From positions 53,513 through 77,259 of the forward strand of contig NW_014577378.1 in the NCBI RefSeq assembly GCF_000485595.1: a DNA stretch of 23,747 nt, read 5' to 3'. The stretch is from Priapulus caudatus (lineage: Eukaryota; Priapulida; Priapulimorpha; Priapulimorphida; Priapulidae). The translations under genes and the position numbers were made by a program. The notes under the pieces were generated by a model. That model was not told the origin of the DNA and did not search any database. It saw nothing but the letters and a program-made list of their open reading frames with translations. Shown in pieces: positions 10,953 through 18,771 of the stretch (its first letter is position 1; each line of letters opens with the position of its first letter).

Positions 10953-10987
10953 ATTACCTCCCTGCAACTCCGTTGCGCGGAGGTAAT
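10953..10987. repeat. Short inverted repeat (ATTACCTCC hairpin)
   Basis: ATTACCTCC pairs perfectly with GGAGGTAAT across a 17-base loop. CCTCCGCG at 10684-10691 is the complement of CGCGGAGG at 10976-10983, so these may be the two ends of one small element enclosing the minisatellite. Confidence 0.6.
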
Positions 10988-11011
10988 TACGGAGATTATG
11001 AGAGCAATAAC

Positions 11012-11021
11012 NNNNNNNNNN
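11012..11021. other. Assembly gap (10 N)
   Basis: Ten consecutive undetermined bases, probably a fixed-length gap symbol. The true distance across it is unknown. Confidence 0.95.
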
Positions 11022-11228
11022 ATTTCTAATGGTGATTGAACCATGAAACTTTTTATGTAGCGTAATTATAACCTAAATTAGCTGAAAATAACCCTAGAAC
11101 CTAGAGTAAACTCGCCCTTTAAGTTTTGAGGTATACATACGTCAACTGTATCACGTGACCGTCCCACCACGCCCGGGGGATAGCAACACCCATCACGTAC
11201 GTGTGAATCCATGGTGTATAACCATAAC

Positions 11229-11301
11229 AGCCCAGTAGCCGAATGGATACAGCATCGGACTCCTAAACCATTGATTCCGGGTTCGAATCCCACCTCGGGA
11301 A
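11229..11301 (+). pseudogene. tRNA-Arg(CCT)-like pseudogene / SINE head
   Basis: The order and spacing match a tRNA: box A TAGCCGAATGG (11236-11246), anticodon-loop stretch CTCCTAA with CCT at 11262-11264, and a consensus box B GGTTCGAATCC (11280-11290). The whole resembles metazoan tRNA-Arg(CCT). The acceptor, anticodon and T stems each carry mismatches, so it cannot fold as a good cloverleaf. It is best read as a decayed tRNA or the head of a SINE fused to the downstream GATGG module. It lacks an obvious poly(A) or ATT tail. Confidence 0.6.
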
Positions 11302-11376
11302 ATGCTTTGTTTCTTTACTTTTCGACTGTTTAGTATGTACTTCTGCTGTATTCACCGTTAATTTCAAAATAAGAGT

Positions 11377-11550
11377 GGGGGGGATGGGATGCGGTGGCAT
11401 GGCATGGAATGCGATGGGATGGGATGGCATGGAATGTGATTGATGGATGGATGCATCATTGCATGGATGGATGCATGGATAGATAGATAGTTCGATTTTT
11501 TTGGGTATTTTCCTTTCAACCAAACCAACTGACCAACTGAGTAATGCCAC
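11377..11550 (+). repeat. GATGG minisatellite module, copy 1
   Basis: Degenerate GATGG/GCATGG repeats lead into GATGGATGCATGG, three GATA units, then TTCGATTTTTTTGGGTATTT and ending CTGAGTAATGCCAC. The same order occurs in the copies at 11759-12017 and 12934-13131. This copy lacks the CGGGTATCCCG terminus. Confidence 0.85.
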
Positions 11551-11758
11551 ATTTAAACGTTTAGTAAAAATCCAGAATAAACTATGGTAGATGATAATGA
11601 TAGTGCAAACTGACTCCCGGGAACACTTCACGAAAGCCTATGTAGGTTACATATCAAATATTATTATATTTTCTATATAATTTCATTTTATTATTTATAA
11701 TTTTTGACTTTTATTTTAATGACTTTTATCTTTTGATTTCTTGTGATTTTTTACTGTT

Positions 11759-12017
11759 GGGATGGGATGGGATGGGATGGGATGGCATGGCCTGGGATGG
11801 CCTGGGATGCGATGAGATGGCATGCGATGGGATGGGATGGGATATGGGATATGGGATGGGATGCGGTGCGATGGGATGGCATGGGATGGCATGGAATGCG
11901 ATGGATGGATGGATAGATAGATAGTTCGATTTTTTTGAGTATTTTCCTTTCAACCAAGCGGTCACCAACTGAGTAATGCCACTGATTTCCAGGGGGCAAC
12001 GCCGGGTATCCCGCTAG
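11759..12017 (+). repeat. GATGG minisatellite module, copy 2
   Basis: The longest copy, with about 25 degenerate GATGG units, then GATAGATAGATAG, the T-rich TTCGATTTTTTTGAG, and the Helitron-like end CAACGCCGGGTATCCCGCTAG. Open frames on both strands here are translations of the pentamer. Confidence 0.85.
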
Positions 12018-12271
12018 TATACATATAAAGTTGTTCAGCCGAATTTGTGTGTACGCGCATAACTAATGAACTCCGCAGCCTAGCGAAATATATTTTCAGA
12101 ATCAGCACGTCTGGGAGGTGGTTCTGGCTGAAACACCATTTCAAAAAAGTTAAAAATTTATAAAAATTATATTTATCAATAGATGGCGAACAGATTAACA
12201 ATATACATCACGTACGGGAAATGCTATCCCCCGGGCGTCGAGGGACAGTACCGCAACGTGGCAGCACTAGT

Positions 12272-12450
12272 GTTAGGATTAGGGTTAGGATCAGGGTAAG
12301 GGTTAGGGTTTTTGCATCATGATATCTGTCTCCACACCATAGATTAATTTTTGTGGATGACACCCCTATATATAGATATCCGATATATAGATATCCGATA
12401 TATAGATATTTAGTGTTAGGATTAGTGTTGGAGTTAGGGTTATGGTTACT
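12272..12450 (+). repeat. Interstitial TTAGGG-like tracts
   Basis: Degenerate TTAGGG/TTAGGA units at 12272-12311 and again at 12415-12450 flank a 15-bp tandem repeat (TATATAGATATCCGA, about three copies, 12367-12411). TTAGGG is the usual metazoan telomere unit. The short and impure tracts point to an internal satellite rather than a chromosome end. Confidence 0.75.
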
Positions 12451-12451
12451 G

Positions 12452-12902
12452 TTAAAGGGACAGTAGCCTCTAGGATTTTACTTCATACAACTGTACTTAC
12501 TGTATAAAAAATCGTCTATACCCACACGTATTTGTTACCAGATACCCAATTTAATTGTTATAATTAATTACACATCAACGCTACGAAATTTGAATGGCGC
12601 CATGACACCCACGACCGTGCTGCCACCCCGAAAAAGTTGCATATTTGACAATTTATTTTGCACGTTACAGACCGAGGGCTAATCACAAAAGTGCAATTAT
12701 ATTTATACCTAAATGCTATTTAACCGAACGATATTCATTTTAGGGAAATTTATCCATATTATAACTGAAACTATATGTCGTTTATAAGATATTACAATCC
12801 TTTTGCCTTTAAATGAATAAATAAGAAACACCCTCGGTCTGTAGCCCTTGGCTGGAAAGTGATTTTGCGCAACTTATCAGATCGTGCGCTTTGAGTGGCG
12901 CC
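12452..12902. repeat. Foldback region with TTAAAGGGACAG start
   Basis: ACAGACCGAGGG (12667-12678) is the exact complement of CCCTCGGTCTGT (12831-12842). Further out, GGCGCC (12596-12601) faces GGCGCC (12897-12902), with AGTTGC and its complement between, giving imperfect arms of about 75-83 bp. The left flank TTAAAGGGACAG at 12452 could be a TTAA-targeting (piggyBac-like) end, but no matching right end is seen before the N at 12933. Confidence 0.5.
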
Positions 12903-12932
12903 ACCGTCGTTGTAATCAAACTGTAGTCGTTA

Positions 12933-12933
12933 N
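12933..12933. other. Single N at a repeat boundary
   Basis: The undetermined base immediately precedes GATGG module copy 3, where unique sequence changes abruptly to repeat. It may mark a contig join. Confidence 0.8.
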
Positions 12934-13131
12934 GCATGGCCTGGGATGCGATGAGATGGCATGCGATGGGATATGGCATGGGATGGGATGGCATGGAATG
13001 CGATGGATGGATGGATGCATGGATGCATGGATAGATAGATAGTTCGATTTTTTTGGGTATTTTCCTTTCAAAGCGGTCACCAACTGAGTAACGCCACTGA
13101 CTTCTCCGGGCAACGCCGGGTATCCCGCTTG
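12934..13131 (+). repeat. GATGG minisatellite module, copy 3
   Basis: Same order as copy 2 with several substitutions and a deletion, ending CGGGTATCCCGCTTG. The differences from copy 2 show it is a separate copy and not a duplicated read. Confidence 0.85.
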
Positions 13132-13159
13132 TTCTATATGTTGATACAGCTACAGGAAA

Positions 13160-13419
13160 CTGCGATGGCTCAATTGGTAGAGTGCTCGCCTCGCATGTGG
13201 AAGGTCGTGGGTTCGTATCCTGGCCGGGTCATACCAAAGACTTGACAAAATGGTACACACTGCTTCTCTGCTTAGTACTCAGCAAAAAGAGACAGCGTGT
13301 GGAAACGGTGCCAAGAAGAGAGCCTTGTATGCGGCGGCACCCGTCAGTGAAAACTGTGAATCTCTTCACTAGCCCATTAGGCCAGTAGCTGAGTAGGGCA
13401 CCCGAAAATTATTATTATT
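13160..13419 (+). mobile_element. tRNA-derived SINE with perfect 12-bp TSD
   Basis: The tRNA-like head has box A TGGCTCAATTGG (13166-13177) and box B-like GGTTCGTATCC (13210-13220, one change from consensus). The body includes CATACCAAAGACTTGACAAA and CTGCTTCTCTGCTTAGTACT, and the 3' end is an (ATT)n tail at 13407-13419. Exact AGCTACAGGAAA copies lie at 13148-13159 and 13420-13431. A perfect duplication and intact promoter boxes suggest a fairly young insertion, mobilised by a LINE in trans. The 68-codon frame across it is incidental. Confidence 0.9.
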
Positions 13420-13431
13420 AGCTACAGGAAA

Positions 13432-13690
13432 ACACCAACTCAGTGAATAAACATAATTAAATGAGCACCTAGCTCCAAGAAATGGTCTTTGCTAGGGTTA
13501 GAAGACCGTTTCAAATTCTTGCCCATAAAAACTTGTAGTTGGCTCGGTATCCAAACATCGCCACAGCTAGCATCACATGTAATAGCTCAAACGAATCTAT
13601 AAACCTCTGGCTTGCTCGCGGTAACTGGGCGCTACTTATTTATCGAGTTATGCCATATTTTCTGAGATGAATTGGATGAAAACAACCAGA
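13432..13690. other. Unique sequence, no feature recognised
   Basis: I see no repeat or exon signal in this stretch. Confidence 0.4.
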
Positions 13691-13692
13691 CA

Positions 13693-13975
13693 GCCGCCAT
13701 GTTCGTTGCGACTAAAATCGGCAATGGACCTGATTTTCACAGTGCGTAGGCCTAAACACAAGGCAAGTACATATCTTCGTAATGATAATTATGAAGTTGT
13801 TGTAGATTGATGTTTCCTGGTTTTCAATGTTTTAATATTTATATATATATATACGAATATATGATGCTTATTTATGATCGCGCCACCGCGAGTTGCAACG
13901 CTATGGTATGTTATGTCGTTTCGGGTTTTCCGTGTTCCGATCGAAACGCATGCGCAGTGGAAACATGGCGGTTAA
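13693..13975. promoter_or_regulatory. Possible divergent promoter (YY1- and NRF1-like sites)
   Basis: GCCGCCATGTT at 13693-13703 is a minus-strand AACATGGCGGC, and AACATGGCGG at 13962-13971 is the plus-strand equivalent. Both match the YY1 AANATGGCGG site often placed at animal transcription starts. GCATGCGCA at 13948-13956 matches the core of the NRF1 site. The ATGs give short frames: minus strand from 13700 about 22 codons, plus strand 13965-14000 with 11 codons before TGA. No donor site clearly continues either. Sites are visible; promoter activity is inference. Confidence 0.25.
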
Positions 13976-14002
13976 AGTGAAATTTAGGTTCGGCTCTTGA
14001 AA

Positions 14003-14445
14003 TTTACACTGTGCATGGCGAACTGAGGTATTATTTTTAATAACAACGCTGGAATACTATAAGGTGAAGGTTATACTTGATACAAAACAAGGCAGAAATG
14101 CTTAGATGATTATTTTATTTGAGATATTATATACGTAATTGTTCGGCAGTTTTTGTAGAGGTACAAGATTATCCAATGGATGGATGTCAGGCTGTGTATA
14201 TTGACGTTAGTCACACAGCCTGGTCGGGCTAATGAGCACCATCAGAAACATCCCTGCCAATGGCTGTGTGGGCACCCTATATCTCCTGAAGCTAGATCTT
14301 ACCCTAATAAAAGGAAAACATGGTATGCGAGAGACGGTCATTTTCTCGTTACTCGCAAAGTACATGTAGACATTGACATTCGAACTGGCTGCATGAGTGT
14401 TACTCCTTAATCGATCAACGCCAACTAAGTCAAACGCCTATCGTT
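14003..14445. other. No confident gene; one acceptor-like site
   Basis: A pyrimidine-rich acceptor-like GGCAGTTTTTGTAG ends at 14159 and opens a 23-codon frame reading VQDYPMDGCQAVYIDVSHTA before a stop near 14230. A different frame stays open at 14180-14410. Neither shows a family signature. A plus-strand AATAAA lies near 14307. Confidence 0.25.
14188..14222. repeat. 10-bp perfect hairpin
   Basis: CAGGCTGTGT (14188-14197) and ACACAGCCTG (14213-14222) pair perfectly across a 15-base loop. There is no following T run or other sign of a known RNA element. Confidence 0.6.
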
Positions 14446-14560
14446 AGTCTATATATTATATATATATATACTAGCATATGAATTAATTCCACAAAAATTC
14501 ACGTTTACATATTACAACCGCTGAGCAACAGCCAAATAGAAAGTTAATTACTGAATGCAT

Positions 14561-14612
14561 CACACACACACGCACACGCACACGCACACGCACACGCACA
14601 CACACACACACG
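14561..14612. repeat. (CACACG)n microsatellite
   Basis: About five CACACG hexamers between (CA)n flanks. It lies just beyond the minus-strand transcript candidate at 14714-14972. Confidence 0.9.
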
Positions 14613-14713
14613 TGCTATATACTAGAGCTAACACGACGTGAAAATATTAAGCTTGCGATGCCACCAGCAAATTCGCAATAATATTTATATTACAACGCAG
14701 AAGGCATAAACTT

Positions 14714-14800
14714 TCAGTTTAGCGGACGAATACCCCACCAACACCCCTGTGGTAGGAATGCACCAGCAATGACAGAATAGCACAACCAGCCGTCTACCAT
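14714..14800 (-). CDS. Candidate micro-ORF in a spliced minus-strand transcript
   Basis: On the minus strand, a donor GTGAGT (14886-14881) and an acceptor ending ACTTCTATTTTAG (at 14839) define a 48-bp intron with a pyrimidine-rich 3' part. The exon after it, starting at 14838, contains an ATG at 14800 opening a 28-residue frame that begins MVDGWLCYSVIAGAF and stops at 14714. The peptide is hydrophobic and could be one membrane segment. I do not recognise it: the DGW start is only faintly like the first helix of SLC16-type transporters. The upstream exon (about 14955-14887) holds only a three-codon ATGGCGGAC frame. Either this is a short-ORF or non-coding transcript, or the splice sites are fortuitous. 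Confidence 0.25.
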   Translation of the reverse strand: MVDGWLCYSVIAGAFLPQGCWWGIRPLN

Positions 14801-14952
14801 TTTAAATCTTCCAGCAACTGACCGAGGTGCAGTGAGTCCTAAAATAGAAGTAAAATCAATGAAAAGGCTTTCTATTGTTTACTCACCAGCAAGACTGCAC
14901 TTTACATTGTTCCGTCTGTGTCCCACAACAACTTGACAGCGAGTCAGTCCGC

Positions 14953-14972
14953 CATGACGTACATTGACGTCA
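14953..14972 (-). promoter_or_regulatory. CRE next to an ATGGCGG start region
   Basis: A perfect cAMP-response element TGACGTCA lies at 14965-14972, a half-site TGACGTA at 14956-14962, and on the minus strand CATGGCGGAC follows at once. With the donor 70 bp further on, this resembles a compact promoter and first exon. No TATA box is seen. Confidence 0.3.
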
Positions 14973-14994
14973 CTTGCCTACGCATTCACTAAGA

Positions 14995-15426
14995 AAGAAT
15001 TTAGTCGAATTTAATCTCATTGCTATGCGATTATTTGTTCATGGTACAGTTAATAGACATCAGTAACTTTTTCCTAAGCATTCAAGTCATCTAAACGGAT
15101 CTTAGGTTTCATTTCCAAGTTAGGGATCTGCTTTTCTGTGAACGGATATCATTGCACATTTCACATTACTTACGCAATAGCCGCAGAGATGTTCGTTAGT
15201 CTGGGCCTACAACAGGGTGGAATATCGGGAAAACGAAATATCAGCTCGATCTCTAACCACACAAAAGATCGCTGTACAATTAATATTAAGGTCGTTGACC
15301 GTCCTCTGAACAAATTATGCACTCGGGCTATTAGCAGGAATAAATTAAATCTTATTAACTTCTCTGTGTCTCGTATGGCATGCCAAATTCAGTAAAAAGC
15401 CTTACCTTTTACTCTTAGTACCAGTG
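14995..15426. other. No gene recognised
   Basis: An 85-codon plus-strand frame at 15138-15395 has no recognisable domain, signal peptide or conserved motif, and I cannot support it as a gene. Confidence 0.4.
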
Positions 15427-15750
15427 CAGTGCCGTTCCTTTTTGAGTCAGGGACCCCATCATGAGCCCCTTTTGAGATCTGTGAAAGCATACGGACCCCT
15501 CCCAGAAAAAATGTTATGTGCACATAATACACACAAATTTGCAAACAATGGCCGTTCACGGACCCCTATGCCGCCGGGAATGAAAACGGCCGCGGCTACT
15601 TGCTAATCACTTATGTCATTAACAAATACCTTGTAGCGCCTAAAAACAATCAGCTCGCACAGACCTTGTTGGCTAAAGGAGCTCCCTGAGCCCATCCACG
15701 TACGGAACCCCAAAGGGGCTCCATGCGACCACAGGTTATTAGAACCCCTG
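15427..15750. mobile_element. Probable hAT-type MITE, decayed
   Basis: The left end CAGTGCCGTTCC is followed by TTTTTGAGTCAGGGACCCC, a sequence style shared by many hAT MITEs. The right end reads AGAACCCCTG, whose complement CAGGGGTTCT resembles the left end with changes. Several ACGGACCCCT words recur inside (15489, 15558). I cannot identify matching 8-bp duplications, so boundaries and family are tentative. Confidence 0.4.
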
Positions 15751-16197
15751 CTTTTAGACTTAGTCAAGAAAAAGCGTTTAGATTTACTATGTCACCACTG
15801 CTTATTGTTTATTAATATTATTACACAATACTACAATCAGGACGAAGTCAATTAATACTTATATTATAGTGTTAATAATACACTAATAATATAATACATC
15901 AAATATATACTAGCTCTTGATACAATGATATATTATATGTATTGATTTTCTAGTCATAAATGTGTGGTACAGTCAAAACTTAAACGGTGAGACTCCGACT
16001 AAGTAAGATAATTAACCTAAATAGGAAACTAAACTATATATAATACGCAAATTATATATATCAATAAATTTCAATACTTCAAAATATATATCCAATGTTG
16101 ATATAAGCTAAATGAGCCCTAACTAACTGCCATATATTTATTATAGTGAGTTTGTTAAAATTTACAAAGTTCTCCTACGTACCCTAGTATAACTCAG

Positions 16198-16199
<2 letters not shown>
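15751..16199. other. AT-rich non-genic interval
   Basis: A strongly A/T-rich stretch with many short imperfect palindromes, such as TAGTGT facing ACACTA around 15868-15890. No coding or RNA gene signal is seen. Confidence 0.5.
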
Positions 16200-16236
<37 letters not shown>

Positions 16237-16240
16237 TATT
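16200..16240. repeat. (TA)n microsatellite
   Basis: About 15 TA units, then CATATATATT. The sequence is self-complementary and probably unstable. Confidence 0.95.
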
Positions 16241-16298
16241 AGAAGTAAAAGCACACAGACACCCATACAGAAATACAAAGATATGCATATAGAAATAG

Positions 16299-16405
16299 AA
16301 TGAGGTGTCAATTTTATATTTTGCGAGCTTTTAAGAAAATGTCTCTTGGACTCTTCTTTGTGATTATTCTCGAAAGCTCGCAAAATATAAAATTGACACC
16401 TCATT
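16299..16405. repeat. Perfect 33-bp inverted repeat (foldback)
   Basis: The left arm 16299-16331 begins AATGAGGTGTCAATTTTA and the right arm 16373-16405 ends TAAAATTGACACCTCATT. All 33 positions are complementary across a 41-base loop. Such perfection implies recent origin or correction. Candidates are a minimal MITE, a replication-slippage inversion, or the stem of a small-RNA precursor. Simple repeats on both sides favour a structural origin. No target duplication is evident. Confidence 0.9.
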
Positions 16406-16422
16406 ATATTTTTATAGTCATA

Positions 16423-16424
<2 letters not shown>

Positions 16425-16477
<53 letters not shown>

Positions 16478-16478
16478 G

Positions 16479-16512
<34 letters not shown>

Positions 16513-16513
16513 T
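16425..16513. repeat. (CT)n-(TA)n-(GA)n palindromic microsatellite
   Basis: A run of CT, then a central (TA)n, then GA, so the two flanks are complementary and the whole can fold into one hairpin. It is the third self-complementary structure in about 320 bp. Confidence 0.9.
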
Positions 16514-16521
16514 ACCTGAGC

Positions 16522-17290
16522 CAGGGTTGTAGCCAGGACAATTTTAGTGCCGGCTAATGTCAGTGATTGCGTCATATGCATAATTTATTATAATAGCAAC
16601 ATGGTGCTTAAGCTGTGGACACACTAGGCGATTGAGTCGGGCGACTCAATCGCCTGAAAAATCGCCTGGTGTGTCCAGTGAGTCGCCGGCGATTTTCGAG
16701 TCGGGCGACTCAGTCGCCCGAATCAAACATGTTTGATAAAATCGGGCGATTATTTGAGTCGCGCGACTTACTACTATATACAATGCGAGTATACAATGCT
16801 CTACTACGCGCGCCCGAATGTACGATTCATCAGCCAATCAAACGGTGCCATTTTCAATCATGTGACTATCAATCTAGGTGGCGAAAGATGAATCGTCGAT
16901 GAATCGCGTTGAAAAATCGCCTAGTATGTACACTGAGTCGCCCGAAAGTCGGTCAACTAAAGTCCAAAGTCGGGCGACTCAATCGCCTGAAAAATCGCAT
17001 GTCCACAGCTTTAGCCAGCTATACTGCATGTACTGTGCGCTGTACGATGTGATCAGATGATTTTATGCATAACTATTGTTGAGATTAAACTCGGTTGTTT
17101 TTTTTAATTAATTCTAAGTGTATCGGTTGTGATTATTTGTAGATTTCTAGAACACTGTTTTGAATGTAATTTTACACACTCAATAAGTTTTGTGCCGGTC
17201 GGAAGGATGTTATTTAAAGCTGCGTGCCGGTCGGCCAACACCAGAGCCGGCTATTACTGACCGGCACCGACCGGCATAGCTACAATGGTG
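16522..17290. mobile_element. hAT-like element, interrupted
   Basis: The left end CAGGGTTGTAGC matches the complement of the right end (CACCATTGTAGC) at 9 of 12 bases. The flanks ACCTGAGC (16514-16521) and ATCTGAGC (17291-17298) agree at 7 of 8 positions, consistent with an aged hAT duplication. GTGCCGGTCGG and its complement recur in the right subterminal part (17191-17277), and GTGCCGGC lies near the left end. Without the inserted MITE (16611-17010 plus one TTA) the original element is about 366 bp. No transposase remains. Confidence 0.7.
16611..17010. mobile_element. Harbinger-like MITE (TTA TSD), nested
   Basis: It is exactly 400 bp and starts AGCTGTGGACA and ends TGTCCACAGCT, with TTA on both sides (16608-16610 and 17011-17013). 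Three-base TTA/TAA duplications are typical of PIF/Harbinger. The interior is built from AGTCGGGCGACT-type words: a perfect palindrome with 14-bp arms at 16626-16655, more at 16698-16720, and a copy near the right end at 16970-16990. These are plausible transposase- or Myb-like-protein-binding subterminal repeats. The four ORFs over it are fortuitous. It inserted into the hAT-like element at 16522-17290. Confidence 0.85.
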
Positions 17291-17298
17291 ATCTGAGC

Positions 17299-18771
17299 AT
17301 ACTAACATATAGCACAATTATACCTGCTTCTTTTCCATTTTCTTTGCTCTACATAAAATTGACATAGAATGCATCTAACCAGTAGGTGGTAAAAAACTAT
17401 TGCATACACAAATAATACCAGCATATAACCAAATGTGAACAAATTAATTTTCACCCCCACGGTATTAAGGATAATTTAAAACACATTTCTAAGTAGCATT
17501 TTCACTGATAACTATTAGGAAGAGGGAGAATTATTTCCACGACTAATTCTTCGGTAACCAACCGTCGATTCTATTAACTCATTTTTGAAAAAATAAAAGC
17601 TTAGCCACAGGTCAGGATAAATAATAACGTTTGGAAAAACTTGCCTGCTCGAGATCATTATAAAAAACAACTAGACATCGTTCGTTGAAATGCAAACAAC
17701 AAGAAAGAAATGCATAACGATTGTGTTATAATATCAATCACACAAAATGCACATACATTCAATTACTATCGTTTTCATCACGGGATAATCATATCGCACA
17801 CTATAAAGGAACACAGTGTGTCCCACGTGCGCGACATGTAAAGGCTCGCCGAAGTAATTTTAATCTGTTCAGATATGTAATGAGCAATCATCACTGTATA
17901 AAACCTGGTACATTTGAAAAAAACAATAAGGTGTAGGAATAATTGCATGTATGGTTAAAGTTAAACCACATTGCACCAGATTCAAATTACATCTTCGTGT
18001 TGGTAGAACTTTAATAGCGCGTATTGTTGATTGCCCATTCATATTTCATTATATATCATATATTATTTTATATTTGCATAATCAATCAATTAAAAACCAC
18101 TGCAGACGCCATTGCTCATTTTTTAATTTTACAACCAACATATGCTCCATTCAATTTCGTCATATTTATATCACAGTTTATTACCGACATTTAAACAATT
18201 GAACTCGTGTAGTAGGAGAGAACACTTGTGATTATTGCTATATATAGTCTAGCTTATTCTATACGCAAAGTTTAATCCGCGATATCCACAGTTATACCTG
18301 ATGCCGACTTCCTTTAACAGCTAATTTGCCAATATCTTGCTTATGCCTCTTCTCTACTGCGTTCTTTCTGAAAACAGACATTGGTAGTTCCCTTTCACCT
18401 TGTAACATTCTAACGCAATGATCTTGCTTATATGATCAAAATTATGACATAAGGCCATGTAGAAGTGCCAACGAGGGCTATAGTACTAGATCTAAATTGT
18501 GACCATTATTTTGCTTTGTGGTGTGGTGTAGCGATGGTGGAATGTGATTTCATACAACAACCAGAAAATATAAGAACTTGCACCATCTAATTACCGTCAA
18601 AATTCTGCACATACGTTCCAGTGATTCAACAGATTACAGATCCACAGATTAACAGTGTTTTCATTTTACTTAGTTAGAGCTATCGTCAGAATTGGAATGT
18701 AGAGCGATTCTCAAATACTTAGAAGTAAGGCACTGGGGTTTTGCAAACGATTTCGGACCACAGTTTCGGTT
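17299..18771. other. No gene recognised
   Basis: Mostly unique A/T-rich sequence. The short frames at 17721-17936 and 17951-18202 lack any domain or coding bias. TTTATT at 18177-18182 is a minus-strand AATAAA, about 1.08 kb past the hexosaminidase stop, and could serve as its poly(A) signal if no closer one is used. Confidence 0.45.

Larger units (their letters stand above)
9514..12017 (+). mobile_element. Candidate non-autonomous Helitron
   Basis: The left end reads A|TCTATACTATAATTTGG, close to the 5' TCTATACT start of many Helitrons. The right end reads GGGCAACGCCGGGTATCCCG then CTAG|T, matching the CTRR 3' end and A/T target. A (TG)n lies at 9538-9558 just inside the left end. No Rep or helicase frame is seen in the 2.5 kb, which also spans a 10-N gap, so the two ends may belong to different copies. 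The right-end module recurs at 12934-13131 ending CTTG, a degraded end. Termini are seen; pairing them is inference. Confidence 0.35.
11161..12250. repeat. Inverted repeat pair bounding a 1-kb block
   Basis: CGCCCGGGGGATAGCA at 11170-11185 is the exact complement of TGCTATCCCCCGGGCG at 12222-12237. The similarity extends imperfectly on both sides: GTCCC outside at 11161, and CACGTACG inside, near 11195 and 12209. The block between contains the tRNA-like sequence and two GATGG modules. It may be a foldback element or two inverted copies of the same repeat. Confidence 0.7.

Noticed and set aside
11229-11301. Functional tRNA-Arg gene
   Set aside because: Box A, box B and the anticodon loop are good, but acceptor, anticodon and T stems have several mismatches.
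11263-11999. Frames rich in HPIPSHP or GWDGMGW
   Set aside because: They are readings of the GATGG pentamer repeat.
14180-14410. A 76-codon plus-strand frame
   Set aside because: No recognisable domain, no supporting start context, and it overlaps a hairpin; it was not listed as a gene.
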